Source: Welwitschia mirabilis
Lineage: Eukaryota > Gnetophyta > Gnetopsida > Welwitschiales
Direction: 5' to 3'
DNA: 20,458 nt
Assembly: GCA_051453625.1 (NCBI GenBank)
Contig: JBOZIK010000001.1
Coordinates: 106,838,426-106,858,883 of the forward strand
In this document: positions 8,070 to 18,377 of the stretch, piece by piece
How positions within the stretch are numbered: the first letter of the stretch is position 1
Layout: every line of letters begins with the position of its first letter
The notes under the pieces: model-generated
The model's input: only the letters and a program-made list of their open reading frames with translations
What the model was told of the DNA's origin: nothing
Database searches by the model: none
Translations under genes and position numbers: made by a program

Positions 8070-8760
8070 AGTAAACTTCTCTTCATATTCTACAAATATT
8101 ACATCATAAAAAGTTATGATATTTTTCTATTTCAATAGAAAAAATTTTATAAATTTTAGAGTTCACTCCATGTCCAACAAATATTTTTGGTTGAACACAT
8201 AGTTATAGTGTATTATGATTATATAGAAAATTGAATGCATATAATGCATTTCAAACATTTAAAAGTGTATTATATTTATGGTATGTTCTATCTATAATTA
8301 ATGATGAAGGTTTTTCCATTTGTCCAATAAATCATTTAACATGTAAATGGCTGGTTATTTCCATAAATAGATATATAACTTCTTATATATGAGTATCTCT
8401 TATACCTCATGAAGTAAGTGATTCATTTTTTCTATAATGCCATTCTTCTATGGTATGCCTTGAACTATTGTCTGATGATGTATTTCTCTATCCTTAAAAA
8501 CTACTTAAATTTATTTAACACATACTCCTATTCATTATCAATTTTTATGGTTTTAATTTTATAACTAATATTCTTTTGAACTTGATTCTTTTAATGTTAA
8601 AGAGATTCAAATGATTGCGAATTGTACCAAAGATAAGTTATTTATGCTTTCTTTAAAAATTATCAATAAAAATGAGAAAATAATGATTACATCTCAATGT
8701 TTCAGTTGGTGTAAATTTACACACATTAAAGTGTACTAATTATAACATCAAACTTAATAA
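8070..8760 (-). pseudogene. pol: Ty1/copia retrotransposon integrase fossil
   Basis: Reading the minus strand with frame changes gives the copia integrase landmarks in order: LVHFNVCKFTP (family LxHSDVCGPxxTP), CNHYFLIFIDNF (family YFLxFIDDFSR), TIKIDNE then EYVLNKF (family TDNGGEYxSxxF), KNGIIEKMNHLL (family QNGVAERMNRTL), then the region after the core, HGVNSKIYKIF and YDVIFVEYEEKF (family GVKGYRLWD and DVVFDE). Integrase joins the element's DNA copy to the chromosome. The first catalytic Asp appears changed to Asn (codon complement at 8725-8727), while the second Asp (near 8540) and the Glu (near 8430) are kept. At least six stops and two frameshifts break it. No LTR, gag or reverse transcriptase of this element could be identified nearby. 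Confidence 0.6.
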
Positions 8761-9506
8761 AATCATTAAGAGTATGTATAATTTAAAATTATTCTTAAAT
8801 GATTAATAGAAAAATCATTTAATCATAATAATTACTTTTGAATCTTATGAAGGAATCATGATTAAGAAATAGAACTATTACACACTTAGTAAATAAAGAA
8901 TTGATCAAAAAAATGCTACATACTCATTCTAACTACATTGTTTTTTTAAGTTACTATTTAATTATTATTTAATAATCTATTCTAATAAGTATAATTGTAA
9001 ACAAATATCTTTAGTAGTTATTTTACATTAAATTAAGTTAATAAGTCAAGCGTAATAATTATAATAGTTAAGTACACATTAGGATTATAAGTGGAATTTT
9101 TAACTATCACTTTTCATTAATATCTATAGAATAAGAACTATAGTCATTATAAGAAAACATCTATAATTTCATTCCTAAAGAAGACATGATATCAACTTTG
9201 TAGTTATATTATTATAAATAGCATGACTTTGAAATCTGTTTGAAGATTCCAAGCTTTGGTAGTTGAAAATAAATATTAGCCATATCACATGCCAAACAAG
9301 AACTCACTTTAGAGTTGAGAAATGAATATATCTATATATAGTAATATATCATTAGCAAATTAAAAAAATATAATAAATAAATAGTCCTTATAAGTAACTA
9401 ATTATATTCATTTTGAAGATGTAGAAATCATGACCTAAAAAAGTTTTCATATAGACTTAAAATAATAAACAATATTGTTGTAAGGACAAATTGGCCTGTT
9501 TAATAG
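8761..9506. other. Gene-free AT-rich stretch between the copia fossil and LTR A
   Basis: On the minus strand this is where gag and the pre-integrase region of the copia element would lie, but no zinc knuckle or other landmark is readable. No other feature seen. Confidence 0.35.
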
Positions 9507-10822
9507 TGTTGTAGAGCATATTTTTAGGTAATTAATATGTTTCTAAGGGCTCTTTGGGAATTATGAAATACCACCATGCCTATTATAAAATTCATGGATT
9601 TTCAACATAAGCAACTCCCTTGTGATGATTTAAAGACATCTCTATTTTAAAATCTTCAAGTAAAGACATCAATATAAGGAAATGTAATAGGTATCCATAA
9701 TTATATCTAGGATACATTTCTGTAAATGATGTCATAGCACCTATGAGCATCAACATGACAAATTAAGATACCCAGGGGGGATGATTTCTAAGATTCAAAA
9801 CCATAGAAGATGCTATTAGATGAAAAGATGATGACCAAAATGAAAACAAATAAAAAACATCATTATTTATTTGGTCATCTATATGAGCCTATGAATATAA
9901 CCATATCTAGATAAATTTTAATATGTTATGATAGTCATCCACCATCATCTTTCAAAATATCTATTGAAACAAGTGGTTCTCTAGATAATCAGCTATAGAA
10001 GATTAATTTTTGAAATAAGGTAAATAGTTCTTAAAATCTTTCCATTATCTGCATATGTCATTTGGATGAGCTCAGAGGATGAACATACAGTTATCTTTAA
10101 AAAATAATGGTTTTTTAAAATTTGTAATAAAAATTTGCATCCTTTTAGTTTTCATCCCTGGGTAATTCAAATTGCTGATTTAAAACTATAAATACCTCTC
10201 TTAGACACCCATTTCTCCATTTTTAATGCATTTGAAATTATTCTAATGTTTGGGAATTTTTGAAACAAGGATATTCATCCATATTATGAGAAGGGCTACC
10301 TTGATATTGGGTAAATAATCCTTCATTAAGAATTTTTTACTTGTAAGTAGATGTACATAATTTGATTAATGAATAAAGGTTGGTTAAATTATTTTTCTCT
10401 CAACTTAATTCTTTTTTTATTTATTATAATTTACATTAATTATAAATAAGTAATATTATCCTATAATTGATATAGATTATAAGAGCCAATCTAGGTAATA
10501 ATGGATTGATTAATTACTTACATAGTTTACATTAGAATTACATTCATTTACCTTGCATTTTAATTCATTGCTTTTCACTTTCATTCATGATATTCATCTT
10601 TATTGCATTACTTTTATTTAAGTATTCATATAGAAAAATACTTTCTTGTAAATCAATTTTTTGAATTCTTAATTATAAGTCTTCTTTAAGCTTATGAAAC
10701 TTAAGTTGCTCTTACAATAAAAGTGTCTTTTTTGTACTAATTGTAAATTAGATCTTCAATTGTTATAATTGAAGATAAATTAAAATATATTGGACTCTAA
10801 AGTAAAAATATGTAGTGCAACA
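9507..10822 (+). repeat. 5' LTR of element A (Athila-like)
   Basis: Starts TGTTGTAGAGC and ends GCAACA, giving the expected TG...CA ends and 1316 bases. Boundaries rest on alignment by eye with the minus-strand LTR at 2830-4243: similar starts, a shared TATAAATACC box, a shared block (AATACTTTCTTGTAAATCAA, 10637-10656) and shared sequence just after the end (AGAAAGG...GATTATCA...AAGTA...AAATTTCT). No second copy of this LTR was found downstream, so age from LTR divergence cannot be estimated here. Confidence 0.55.
10187..10194 (+). promoter_or_regulatory. TATA box of LTR A
   Basis: AACTATAAATACCTCTC matches AACTATAAATACCCTC in LTR B. It lies 680 bases inside the LTR and would direct transcription of the element from about 10215-10225. 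Likely silent now. Confidence 0.55.
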
Positions 10823-11866
10823 TATTAGCATTGTTTCTAAGAAAGGATTCAAGGAATTTAAAAGATTATCATTATTCAAGTAAGTATCTTAAATTTCTTA
10901 ATTTGTTTAATTAAGTAGGATTGTATTATATCCAATTTGGATCTACTTGCACTTCCTTGATTATCTTATAAGTCTACAACTAATTGTTTGATTATCCAAT
11001 TGATTTTATTCTAATTTATGTTCCTTATAATCATTGTTTAATTTCTTTACTTTAAATTATAAGTTTATGTTAAGGGATTATCATGTTAATGTTAGTAATT
11101 TTTACTTCTACAATTTATTTTAGAACTATTTCTTCTTTTGAGAGGGAGATTATCATTCCTTATTAGGTCTACTCCTTACACACCATATGATATTATGGAG
11201 TATTACATTATCTATAATAAACTTAGCCTACACTTTGTGCTTTATACAATTTTAGTAATTTATACATCTATTTGGTATAACTCATTGCTTATACATTTGA
11301 GTAATCCTGAATATTATTTTCACTTGGATGTAAAGAAGTTTGTTTAGTATCTTTTGATCATGCAAGGTAATGGTAAATACTAATTAAAAAGGCAAACACT
11401 TCATAGAAAAGAGATTTCTTGAAAAATAAATTAAAGACAGTTTGATGGATTTTAACTCAAGAATCTAAAATGAGAAAGAGAAATTTATTTCTAGAATTGA
11501 ATAATATTATTATTTAGCATTTAGTATATTTCTAATTCAGATACTTTGATTGCCAAACCTGTAAAAATTTCTGAATTTTGATAAGAATATAAGCACTCCT
11601 TCTCTTTTTAATTCACATTTATTAGCTACAACTCCTTTTTAATAATCTACACTTTCCTTTTCAAATAAAGTAACTTATATATCTTCTATTGCATTCAAAA
11701 ATATTTCAAAATATCTTTCTAAGAAACCTTTTAATCTTCCTTCACTCAAAATATTAAGATGTTCTAGTTTAAATATTACTCTCAAGGATATGTTAGCTAA
11801 AAAAAAAGAGAGAGAGATAATTATAAAAACCCTTTGATTTGCCATTCAAATATGATGTAAAAATAA
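10823..11866 (+). other. Leader region of element A between LTR and recognisable gag
   Basis: The expected primer binding site just after 10822 (TATTAGCATTGTTTC) is too degenerate to name the tRNA. The stretch 10838-10900 matches the same region of element B. A 69-codon frame at 11138-11347 has no family resemblance. The N-terminal part of gag probably lies in the last few hundred bases, but no landmark is readable before 11867. Confidence 0.45.
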
Positions 11867-13113
11867 AGAATTTAAATGTATCCTATCTTTTTATAAGAGC
11901 ATAATGAGAATCCTTTCCAACACATAGTTAAAATTAAATAACTTGTCCTTACTTCAAAAAATGAAAAGAAGAAAATTTTAGATAGAATCTATTTGATTAT
12001 TTTATATTTTACCCTTAGATAAAAGGCCTAATTTTGGCTTATAACCATTTCACATAAAATCCTCCAAAGTTCAAATCAGTATAGGAAGATTTCATTAAAA
12101 CATTCATGAGTGAAAAAACCACAAGAAAGGAAAAAAAAAAAGAAGTAACTAACTTTCAACCACAACCTCATGGATATTATACCTATACCTCTGAGAGATT
12201 TTTAATAGTATCTTATTCCAACCTAGTGGATGAAGTTTAAAGGAATAACTAATTGATCATTTTCACAGTAGGTTAAATAGCCAAAAAAATGCAAATTCTT
12301 GATTTTTCATATGGAGGAAACTTAATAAAATTAACTATATATTATTCTTAAAGTTTGTTGAAAGATCTTATGAAAAGAATTCAAACTTATCCCAAATAAA
12401 ATCTTATAGAAACTAGAACTGTAGGTCAATTGTTAAAAGATTTTAAGTTATAACATGAAGAAGAAAAACCTAACACCTTATAACTTAATTAGAACCTTAC
12501 TATCACTTTAGATATCTACACAAAGACTTTGGCTGATGTAAACATGTTAATTAAATAGTATTAGCCTTCAATCTCTTATTTCTAATGTGATATATGTGAA
12601 GATGACTTTCATCTTACCAAGGAATGTCCTTTCTTACCAACTTGTAGAAAATTCAATTATGAGGAAGCATGTAAATTTAGATAAAGGAAAAATATTGTTA
12701 GGAATAATTAACAATATCATTCAAGGAATATGGCCTTCAACAACCTTTAAACCTTCCATTAATAATAGATCGAGGAATAATAACTTTCAATCCAATGTTT
12801 CCAAATTTAATATAAGTGATTCCCTTATAGATTTCATTAATGAACTAAATAAAATACATGGAAATATCAACAAGCATATGGAAAGTTAGAACAAAACCTC
12901 AATAGTCTTATAGGAATCCTTCAATAAATCATGCTATGGAATCAAAGACCTCAAGGATCACTTGGCACTCCTAAACATAAATCTAACAATAACATTCATA
13001 ACCTAAATAGGACAACTACTACTCCATGGATTGATAGAATGAAAACTAGTCTAACCAATGATGAGTTCTTGAAGGTTCTTAGGAATGATGTTAGCATCAA
13101 CTTACTTTTTTAG
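11867..13113 (+). pseudogene. gag: Degenerate gag of element A with intact CCHC zinc knuckle
   Basis: Frame-hopping translation gives the Gag landmarks in order: MYPIF then EHNENPFQHIVKIK at 11876-11937 (family MLPxFxGLExENPxxHIxxF); the LxFTLRxKAxFWL block at about 11995-12035; SERF near 12190; IDHFHSRLNSQ at about 12255-12285 (family FYxGLNxQT); the zinc knuckle CDICEDDFHLTKEC at 12586-12627; then QRPQGSL at 12943-12963, a strong Athila hallmark (family RPQGxLPS). The 60-codon frame at 12931-13113 continues with FLKVLRNDVSINLLF, the start of the pre-protease block also seen at 4281-4562. Gag makes the particle and its knuckle binds the element RNA. Many stops and shifts rule out a working protein. 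Confidence 0.75.
12586..12627 (+). other. CCHC zinc knuckle motif in gag of element A
   Basis: Fourteen codons read C-x2-C-x4-H-x4-C with no stop and all four metal ligands kept: CDIC EDDF H LTKE C. This is the nucleic-acid-binding knuckle of retrotransposon Gag. It is the best preserved short motif in the gag region and it fixes the reading strand. Confidence 0.85.
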
Positions 13114-13670
13114 AAGAACCTTAAATATAATATAAATTACAATAAAATATGTAAGGATTTACTAAGAATGAGAGTAATACCAAGTAAAGTATTCATTATT
13201 TAATCTCATTCCAGCTTGGTGATGCAAAAATGTCCTAAGTTCAAAGAGCTTGGGGTGGGCATCATATGTGTTATTTTAGAAAGAAACAAAAATATAAAAA
13301 ATTCATTAATAGATATAGGAAAAGTTTCGAATATAATACCTCTACATATTTGTAAGAAATTTAAACTAGAAGGAAGTATAAAATCCACTAATATTGTGGT
13401 ATAACTGATAGCTACTATAATCAAAAGATCTGTAAGGATGATTAAAGATTTGGTATTCAAATTAAAGAAGATTTTTACCCTATAGGTGTGATCATAATTG
13501 AGGTAGAATACAATAGAGGATGCCCTCTACTTTTAGAAAGATCCTTTTATACAACATCCTATTATGTCATTGATACTTACATAAGGATGATGAAATGTAA
13601 GATGTTTATATTTATAGCATTTAATGATACTAAAATAACATGGAAGATGAATTAGGCATTAAAGAATAAT
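13114..13670 (+). pseudogene. pol: Degenerate aspartic protease of element A
   Basis: After the pre-protease block (NYNKICKDLLR, family PSYAKFMKEIL), the frame at 13216-13404 reads KCPKFKELG (family KLPPKLKDPG), then NSLIDIGKVSNIIPLHICKK (family ALCDLGASINLMPLSVFKK). The Asp-x-Gly of the active site is kept (DIG, 13312-13320), but the following Ala-Ser is Lys-Val. In another frame the flap and C-terminal part follow: PIGVIIIEVEY (family PVDFVVLDME), PLLLERSFYTTSYYVID (family PLILGRPFLATxRAxID) from 13524, and a tail resembling LRVxDExVTF. The retrotransposon protease cuts the polyprotein. Stops at the end of the first part and a frame change make it non-functional. Confidence 0.7.
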
Positions 13671-13918
13671 TTATATCTTCCATGTTTTTCCAACATAATC
13701 CTTTAGAAGAAAGACTTTTTAATTAAATGACTCTACTTTATTTGATGATGATAATGAATACTTCACTATCTCAAGAAGCTTAAACTTATATAATCCTTAC
13801 AACCTCAACTAAGATCTCATATAAAATGTCTTGAATGAAGAAATCCATGAAGAATTTAGATCCATATTTTATCATAATATTCAACATGTTATATCTATTG
13901 AAAATCATTTACATCAAG
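13671..13918 (+). other. Protease-RT linker of element A
   Basis: Poorly conserved spacer in this family. Acidic stretches are readable (for example FDDDNEYFTIS) but nothing diagnostic. Stops in all frames. Confidence 0.4.
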
Positions 13919-14870
13919 ATGGATGTTTTATAATAATAAAGGAATATCATGACTTATAACTTAATGAATTACCTAATGGTTTAAAATATATCTTCTTAAA
14001 TGATAATCTAAAAAAACCATTAATCATTAATGCTGGTATTTATTCTTCCCAAGAAAAGTCCTTGCTTCAAATTTTCACTTTAAAAATGAAAGCTCTTTCT
14101 TGGGCTCATAAAGGTCTAAGTACCATATCTCCTCACATTATTCAACATAAGATCTACCTAGAGGATAATGCTAAATCCAGTAGGCAACCTTAAAGAAAAC
14201 TTAACTCTATCCTTAATCAAGTAGTAAAATAAGAAATCATTAAAAGTATGAACATCAATATCACTTATGTTATTTTTAATAATGAATGAATTATCCCTCT
14301 TACTATAGTACTAAAAAAGAGTGAAAAGTATCAAGTATGAATTAATTTTAGAAAGTTTAATGATGTAGCCAAGAAATATTATTGCTCCTTACTTTTTCTA
14401 GATATAGTTATTAATATCATGTATCATCATGCATATTATTATTTTGTTAATAGATATAGTAATTACAACCAAGTGTGCATAGTAAATGAAGATTAATTCA
14501 ACACTACCTTTGCATTCCCTTTTGGTAATTTTGCTTTTACAAAAATGCCCTTTGGCTTACATAATGCTCTTGTAACCTTTTAAAGAGCCATGATGGATAT
14601 CGTTCCAGATATGATATAGGATTCAAAAGATATCTTTATTGATGGTTTTTCTATCTTTGGTGATTCCTCTAAATAGACATTGGAAAGATTGGAAAATGTC
14701 CTTAACCACTATATAGAAAGTGGTCTACATACTAGTTGGGAAAAGAGTATTTTCTTATGAGGGATGGAATTGTAGTTTGGACATAATATTTCTTATGATG
14801 GTATTAGAACGAATCGTTTCAAAATATAAATCGTTAATAACATCTTATTCAATAAGTATCAAACAAGTAA
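13919..14870 (+). pseudogene. pol: Degenerate reverse transcriptase of element A
   Basis: The block begins LPNGLKYIFLND (family LPxHLKYAFLGxN), then INAGIYSSQEKSLL, KGLSTISPHIIQHKIYLED (family IKGISPxxCxHKIxLEE), INFRKFND (family IDYRKLN), AYYYFVNRYSNYNQV (family YYCFLDGYSGYNQI), FPFGNFAFTKMPFGLHNA at 14509-14568 and IDGFSIFGD at 14638 onward. RT copies the element RNA into DNA. The active-site YxDD reads F-I-D-G (14635-14646), so the second catalytic Asp is lost; the first catalytic position in the FLDGYS motif reads N. Stops include TAA 14191, TGA 14287, TAA 14494 and TAA 14581, and a frame change falls between about 14820 and 14870. Long matching blocks make the family call firm despite decay. 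Confidence 0.85.
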
Positions 14871-15561
14871 TGTCATTTTTTAATCATGTCAAATTCTATA
14901 GGAGATTCATTAAATACTATGTCAAGATTTTTAAACCCTTCCACTTTCTTCTTGAAAAATATGTAAAATTTGATTGCAATCAAGCTTGTCAAATGTTATT
15001 TAAAACTCTCAAATCCAAGATTACTTTAGAGCCAATAGTAGAAGGACCTAATTGGAACAAGGACTTTAAACTCATGTGTTATACTAGTAACACTATTGTA
15101 GGTAAAGTTTTGGGTCAAAAACATGAGAAAGGATACAAAGTCATTGTTTTCATTAGAAAAATCCTTTTGAAAGCCTAATTAAGTTAAGCCACCACTAAAA
15201 AATAAATTAAAGCCATTATTTTTTTCTTGATAAATTTACCCATTACATTCTTGGATTTCATACTAATGTCTACATAGATCATGTAGCTAATCATTACCTT
15301 ATAATAAAAAAGGATTCAAGTGCTAGACTTATAAGATTAATATCTCTAATGCAAGAATTAATCTTGACCATCATTAATAAAGAAGGTAAACATAATTGCG
15401 TTGCTAATCATATTTTAGAAATCCATCAAGAAAGGAAATCTTTGCATTTCTCTTCTAAAATTTCTATTGCAGATTCCTTTTCAAATAAACAATTATTTCA
15501 TACTATAATATCTATGCTATCTCTTCTAAACATCTTATCCCATGATATGCTCATATTGTAA
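14871..15561 (+). pseudogene. pol: Degenerate RT connection and RNase H of element A
   Basis: The frame open at 14720-15178 carries MSFFNHVKFYRRFIK (family IRSFLGHAGFYRRFIK), FKPFHFLLEK (family KPLxxLLEK), PNWNKDFKLMCYTSN (family PDWxxPFELMCDASD) and GKVLGQKHEKGY (family GAVLGQRxxK). RNase H removes the RNA template during reverse transcription. Its first catalytic Asp is Tyr here (codon 15080-15082). After a frame change near 15180 come DKFTHYILGFHTNVYIDH (family DKFRxYLxGxKxxVYTDH), LIRLISLMQE and VANHILE (family VADHLSRLE), so another catalytic Asp is Asn. The last open stretch, 15349-15561, ends in a decayed RNase H-integrase linker with DSFSNKQLF (family SFPDEQLF). Confidence 0.8.
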
Positions 15562-16800
15562 ATTATCTTTTTACTTTCAAAACTCCTCAACATTAGACTT
15601 CTAATTAAAGAAAATCTTTTCTCCATAGGAGAGGAAATTATGAATGGATAGGGTTATATCTTTATCATAGATGTAAATATCAAATCATCTATAAGTATGT
15701 GCTAGAGTGGGAAAAAAATACTTTCTTTTTTCCATGGTGGTATGTGTGGAGGTCACTTTAGTAGCAAAAAGGCTACCATTAAGAACTTTCATGTTGAATT
15801 CTATTGGTTAAGTCTTTTTCATGACTCTTTTTATTATTCTAGAATATGTGATGCATGTTAATGTTTTGAGAGCCTAATCCAATCCCAAGATTTATATTTA
15901 TGACCCATATTTAAATGTAAATACTTTGATTATTAGAGTATTAACTTCTGTGATCCACTTATATCATCTTATTGCAATAAAAATTATATCTTACTAATCA
16001 CTGACTATGTCACTAAATTGGTTGAAATAATTCCTATTCATATAAATGATGCTAAAACCTATGTTATTTCTTTAAATGTAATATCTTTCATATGTTTGAC
16101 TTTTTTAAAATGTTAGTTAGTGATGAAGGTACCCACTTCATAAATAAGGCTCTTAGAAAATTTCTCCTTTCTATAGGAAATCAACATAGGATTACAAATT
16201 CTTGTCATCCTCAAACAAATGGTTAAGCCAAAAATTAATAAGAGACCAAGAAAATTTTCTAAAATCTCATTTCCAAAAATATTAAATCTTGATCTCTTAA
16301 ACTTAATGATTTGCTTTAGGCATTCCATAGTTCTTAGTTGAATTCACTTGGTTTTTTACCTTATGAACTTGTGTATGGTAAAACTTATGTTTTTCTATTT
16401 GATCTTTGTTTAACTCCTATAATAAAATCTTTTAACTTAATATTTTAAGCCATGATGAGAATGTCTACTATAGAATAATATAGTTTTACTACTTAGATAA
16501 GGAAAGAATTAATAATACTCATCATCAACTCATCCATAAAGATGAAATTAAATTTCAACATGAAAAAAAGCTAATTCATAATTTCTTTTAGCTTGGTTAA
16601 GTTGTGCTTCTATATGATACTTGCATACATCTATTACATAACAAATTAACCTATAGATGGCTAGATCCTTATCTTGTAGAAAACATAAACTCTAATAACT
16701 CCATTGATATTTTTAATCTTTAAATTAAAAACATTTAAATATTAATGGAAAAAGGCTCAAACTTGATACATCTCCTATTGATTTCACTTATGCTCAATGA
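15562..16800 (+). pseudogene. pol: Degenerate integrase of element A
   Basis: The N-terminal zinc domain reads HGGMCGGHFSSKKAT from 15733 and ends CDAC at 15847-15858 (family CHSxxxGGHFSxxKT...CxxC). The core follows in several frames: SINFCDPL (family GIDFMGPF, catalytic Asp now Asn), YVTKLVEIIP (family YVSKWVEAIP), VSDEGTHFINKALRKFL with the second Asp kept at 16122-16124, CHPQTNG, then a stop at 16224-16226 just before the catalytic Glu region, which reads Lys. LGFLPYELVYGKT (family MSPYxLVYGKA) starts near 16342. The C-terminal part has VVLLYDT (family VLLYNSR), NKLTYRWLDPYLV (family KLKSRWxGPFxV) and NGKRLKL (family VNGxRLK), ending at TGA 16798-16800. Integrase inserts the DNA copy into the chromosome; this one cannot work. 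Confidence 0.8.
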
Positions 16801-18377
16801 TTAAAGAAATGGTAACTAATTGCCATCTGGGTAAGTAATCTCCTTCACTTTTTTAAAATAACTATTTTTGAGTCACAAGGTGCAAAAAATTATTGGTGAC
16901 TAGTCGCTATCTGAAGAGTGCATGATTAGTTATTGTTGAGACAAAAAATGTTCAAAATAGTTATAGTGTTAGGCACATGAACTCAAATAATTTTTCTTGA
17001 GTTATCGTAGGCATGGTAGCTCATGTTAATAAAGGCATGAACTAGGTGGAGGCATAAAGGTTGGGAGTTACTAGTAGTGGCGATGGCATCCCAACAGTAA
17101 GTAATTTGCTTTTAGGTAAAGTGTGGTACAACCTAGATTATTTTTTGCTTATAAGCAGTGGCATCCTAGTAGTAAGACGGGTACAAATTTCATAGCTCCA
17201 AATGCATACACTTTTAAAGTTATTTATTCTTAAGTAGCATGCCATAAAAGGTTTTTGTGAATATGCAAATACCAGATACCATATTATGGGAATTACTAAG
17301 TATATTCTCAAGTGATCATGACTAGATCTAATATTTTTGAAAAATGTCATCAAGTGGAGAAGAGCCTTATGAACTAGAAAGATATTCATGCACTCTGAAT
17401 TTCAGATTCTCTCCTATCATGTTATTGTGTGAAATAAACATCATGTGTCAGTTCACAAAGTGGTGTAGCTTTTACCAAGTGTTTATAAAATGGAAAGATT
17501 GGAATAAAACTCAAATTGTTGAATAACTTTTATGTGTATTATAATACTTTACATTTTAATAGTAGCTAGATATTAGTCAAGGTGTATGTTAACTTTATGT
17601 AACTATACATAGTAAAGAGACATGAAAGGAAAATTACTAATTTCAATTTTTACATGGTGACATATGTGGATTTCATAGATAATAGTGATCAAGATCAATA
17701 TATTTTTCGTGAGTTTTTTCTTTATAAACATGACCTCTTAAATTAAGTTAGCACATATGATAGAAAGAATGGTTTATTTTATTATTTTTAAAGTTTGTGA
17801 AAATGCAAGTAAAATGTATAGTAAATTTTACTCCAATAGATTTGCCATGAATGGTTTGCCTTTGCATATGTATAATTATTTTGAAATAAAAATATAAGTG
17901 AAAATTTGACACCAAACATGGGAATTTATGCAACATACATGGCCTTTACATCAAGTTAAATTGGCTTACCCAAGACTAAACCTTAACAATGATTTCCTAA
18001 GCAAAGCAAAAGGCTCATGCTACTCCAAGTTGCATGATAAAGACCATGCCTGATTGTATGTGCATCATGTCTTACTTAGGCAAACAAGAAAGATTCTCCT
18101 AATGTAGATATATTAGAGATTCTAAGCCTCATTTGAGAGTGTTATAAATGGGATCTTCATGAATGTATTAAATATTAAAAAAAGCAAGAAAAACATTCAA
18201 AAGCCATATATTAATCATATTATGATTTAAAAATAATGTAAAAGTATTCATTTTAGAAAATTTCTTTGAGAATTGCAATTGTAATTTTTATAACTTAAAA
18301 AAATATAGTCAAAACTCAACTCATATTATAACATTTTGATCTTTGTCTAGACCCTAAAGAGTATATCTTTTTTTCAT
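16801..18377 (+). other. Unassigned region after pol of element A
   Basis: In Athila elements this position would hold an env-like region and then a polypurine tract and 3' LTR. None is recognisable: no LTR start or TATA block like those of LTR A or B. The stretch 16880-17200 is richer in G than its surroundings. AGTGGCATCC-like wording occurs twice (GATGGCATCCCAACAGTAAG near 17083 and CAGTGGCATCCTAGTAGTAAG near 17156). The region could be decayed env-like sequence or an unrelated insertion. Confidence 0.35.
17344..17526 (+). other. Unrecognised 60-codon open frame
   Basis: Begins MSSSGEEPYELERYSC and contains KWCSFYQVFIKWKDWNK; four Cys, Trp-rich end. Position after pol would suit a remnant of the env-like region of an Athila element, but I see no supporting motif. 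It overlaps by a few codons a minus-strand open frame (17138-17389) that is equally unrecognisable. May be chance. Confidence 0.15.

Larger units (their letters stand above)
9507..16800 (+). mobile_element. Element A: Athila-like Ty3/gypsy retrotransposon, LTR-gag-PR-RT-RH-IN, decayed
   Basis: Order on the plus strand is 5' LTR (9507-10822), leader, gag (11867-13113), protease, reverse transcriptase, RNase H and integrase, ending with a C-terminal tail at TGA 16798-16800. Gene order with integrase last identifies Ty3/gypsy; the wording of gag (RPQGSL), of the pre-RT linker (LPNGLKYIFL) and of RT points to the Athila/Tat branch. Domain spacing is normal for a full-length copy, so large deletions are few and decay is by point mutation and small indels. 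In full Athila elements an env-like region and a 3' LTR follow pol; neither is recognisable in the remaining 3.6 kb. Confidence 0.8.

Noticed and set aside
7614-8109. Plus-strand frames 7614-7808 and 7630-8109
   Set aside because: They cross the 100-N gap. The part to the right is AT-rich, overlaps the end of the minus-strand copia fossil and has no family resemblance.
9770-9782. CCCAGGGGGGA, a G-run in AT-rich DNA
   Set aside because: Too short to interpret. It lies inside LTR A and no counterpart is seen in LTR B.
12587-12889. Plus-strand frame beginning MIYVKMTF
   Set aside because: Its start is one base out of frame with the zinc knuckle at 12586-12627. The later part may be decayed gag, already covered by the gag entry, so it is not a separate gene.
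13206-13460. Minus-strand 84-codon frame
   Set aside because: Antisense to the protease of element A.
16113-16328. Minus-strand 71-codon frame
   Set aside because: Antisense to the integrase core, where the plus strand gives SDEGTHF and CHPQTNG.
17069-17100. AGTAGTGGCGATGGC as a CACTA end or as an Athila-type primer binding site (TGGCG...)
   Set aside because: Only five to nine bases fit either model, it lies downstream of pol, and no LTR end precedes it.
17138-17389. Minus-strand 83-codon frame beginning MNIFLVHKALL
   Set aside because: No family resemblance, no coding context and of a length that chance can produce somewhere in 20 kb.
17748-17936. Minus-strand 62-codon frame
   Set aside because: Composition is noise-like and there is no motif.
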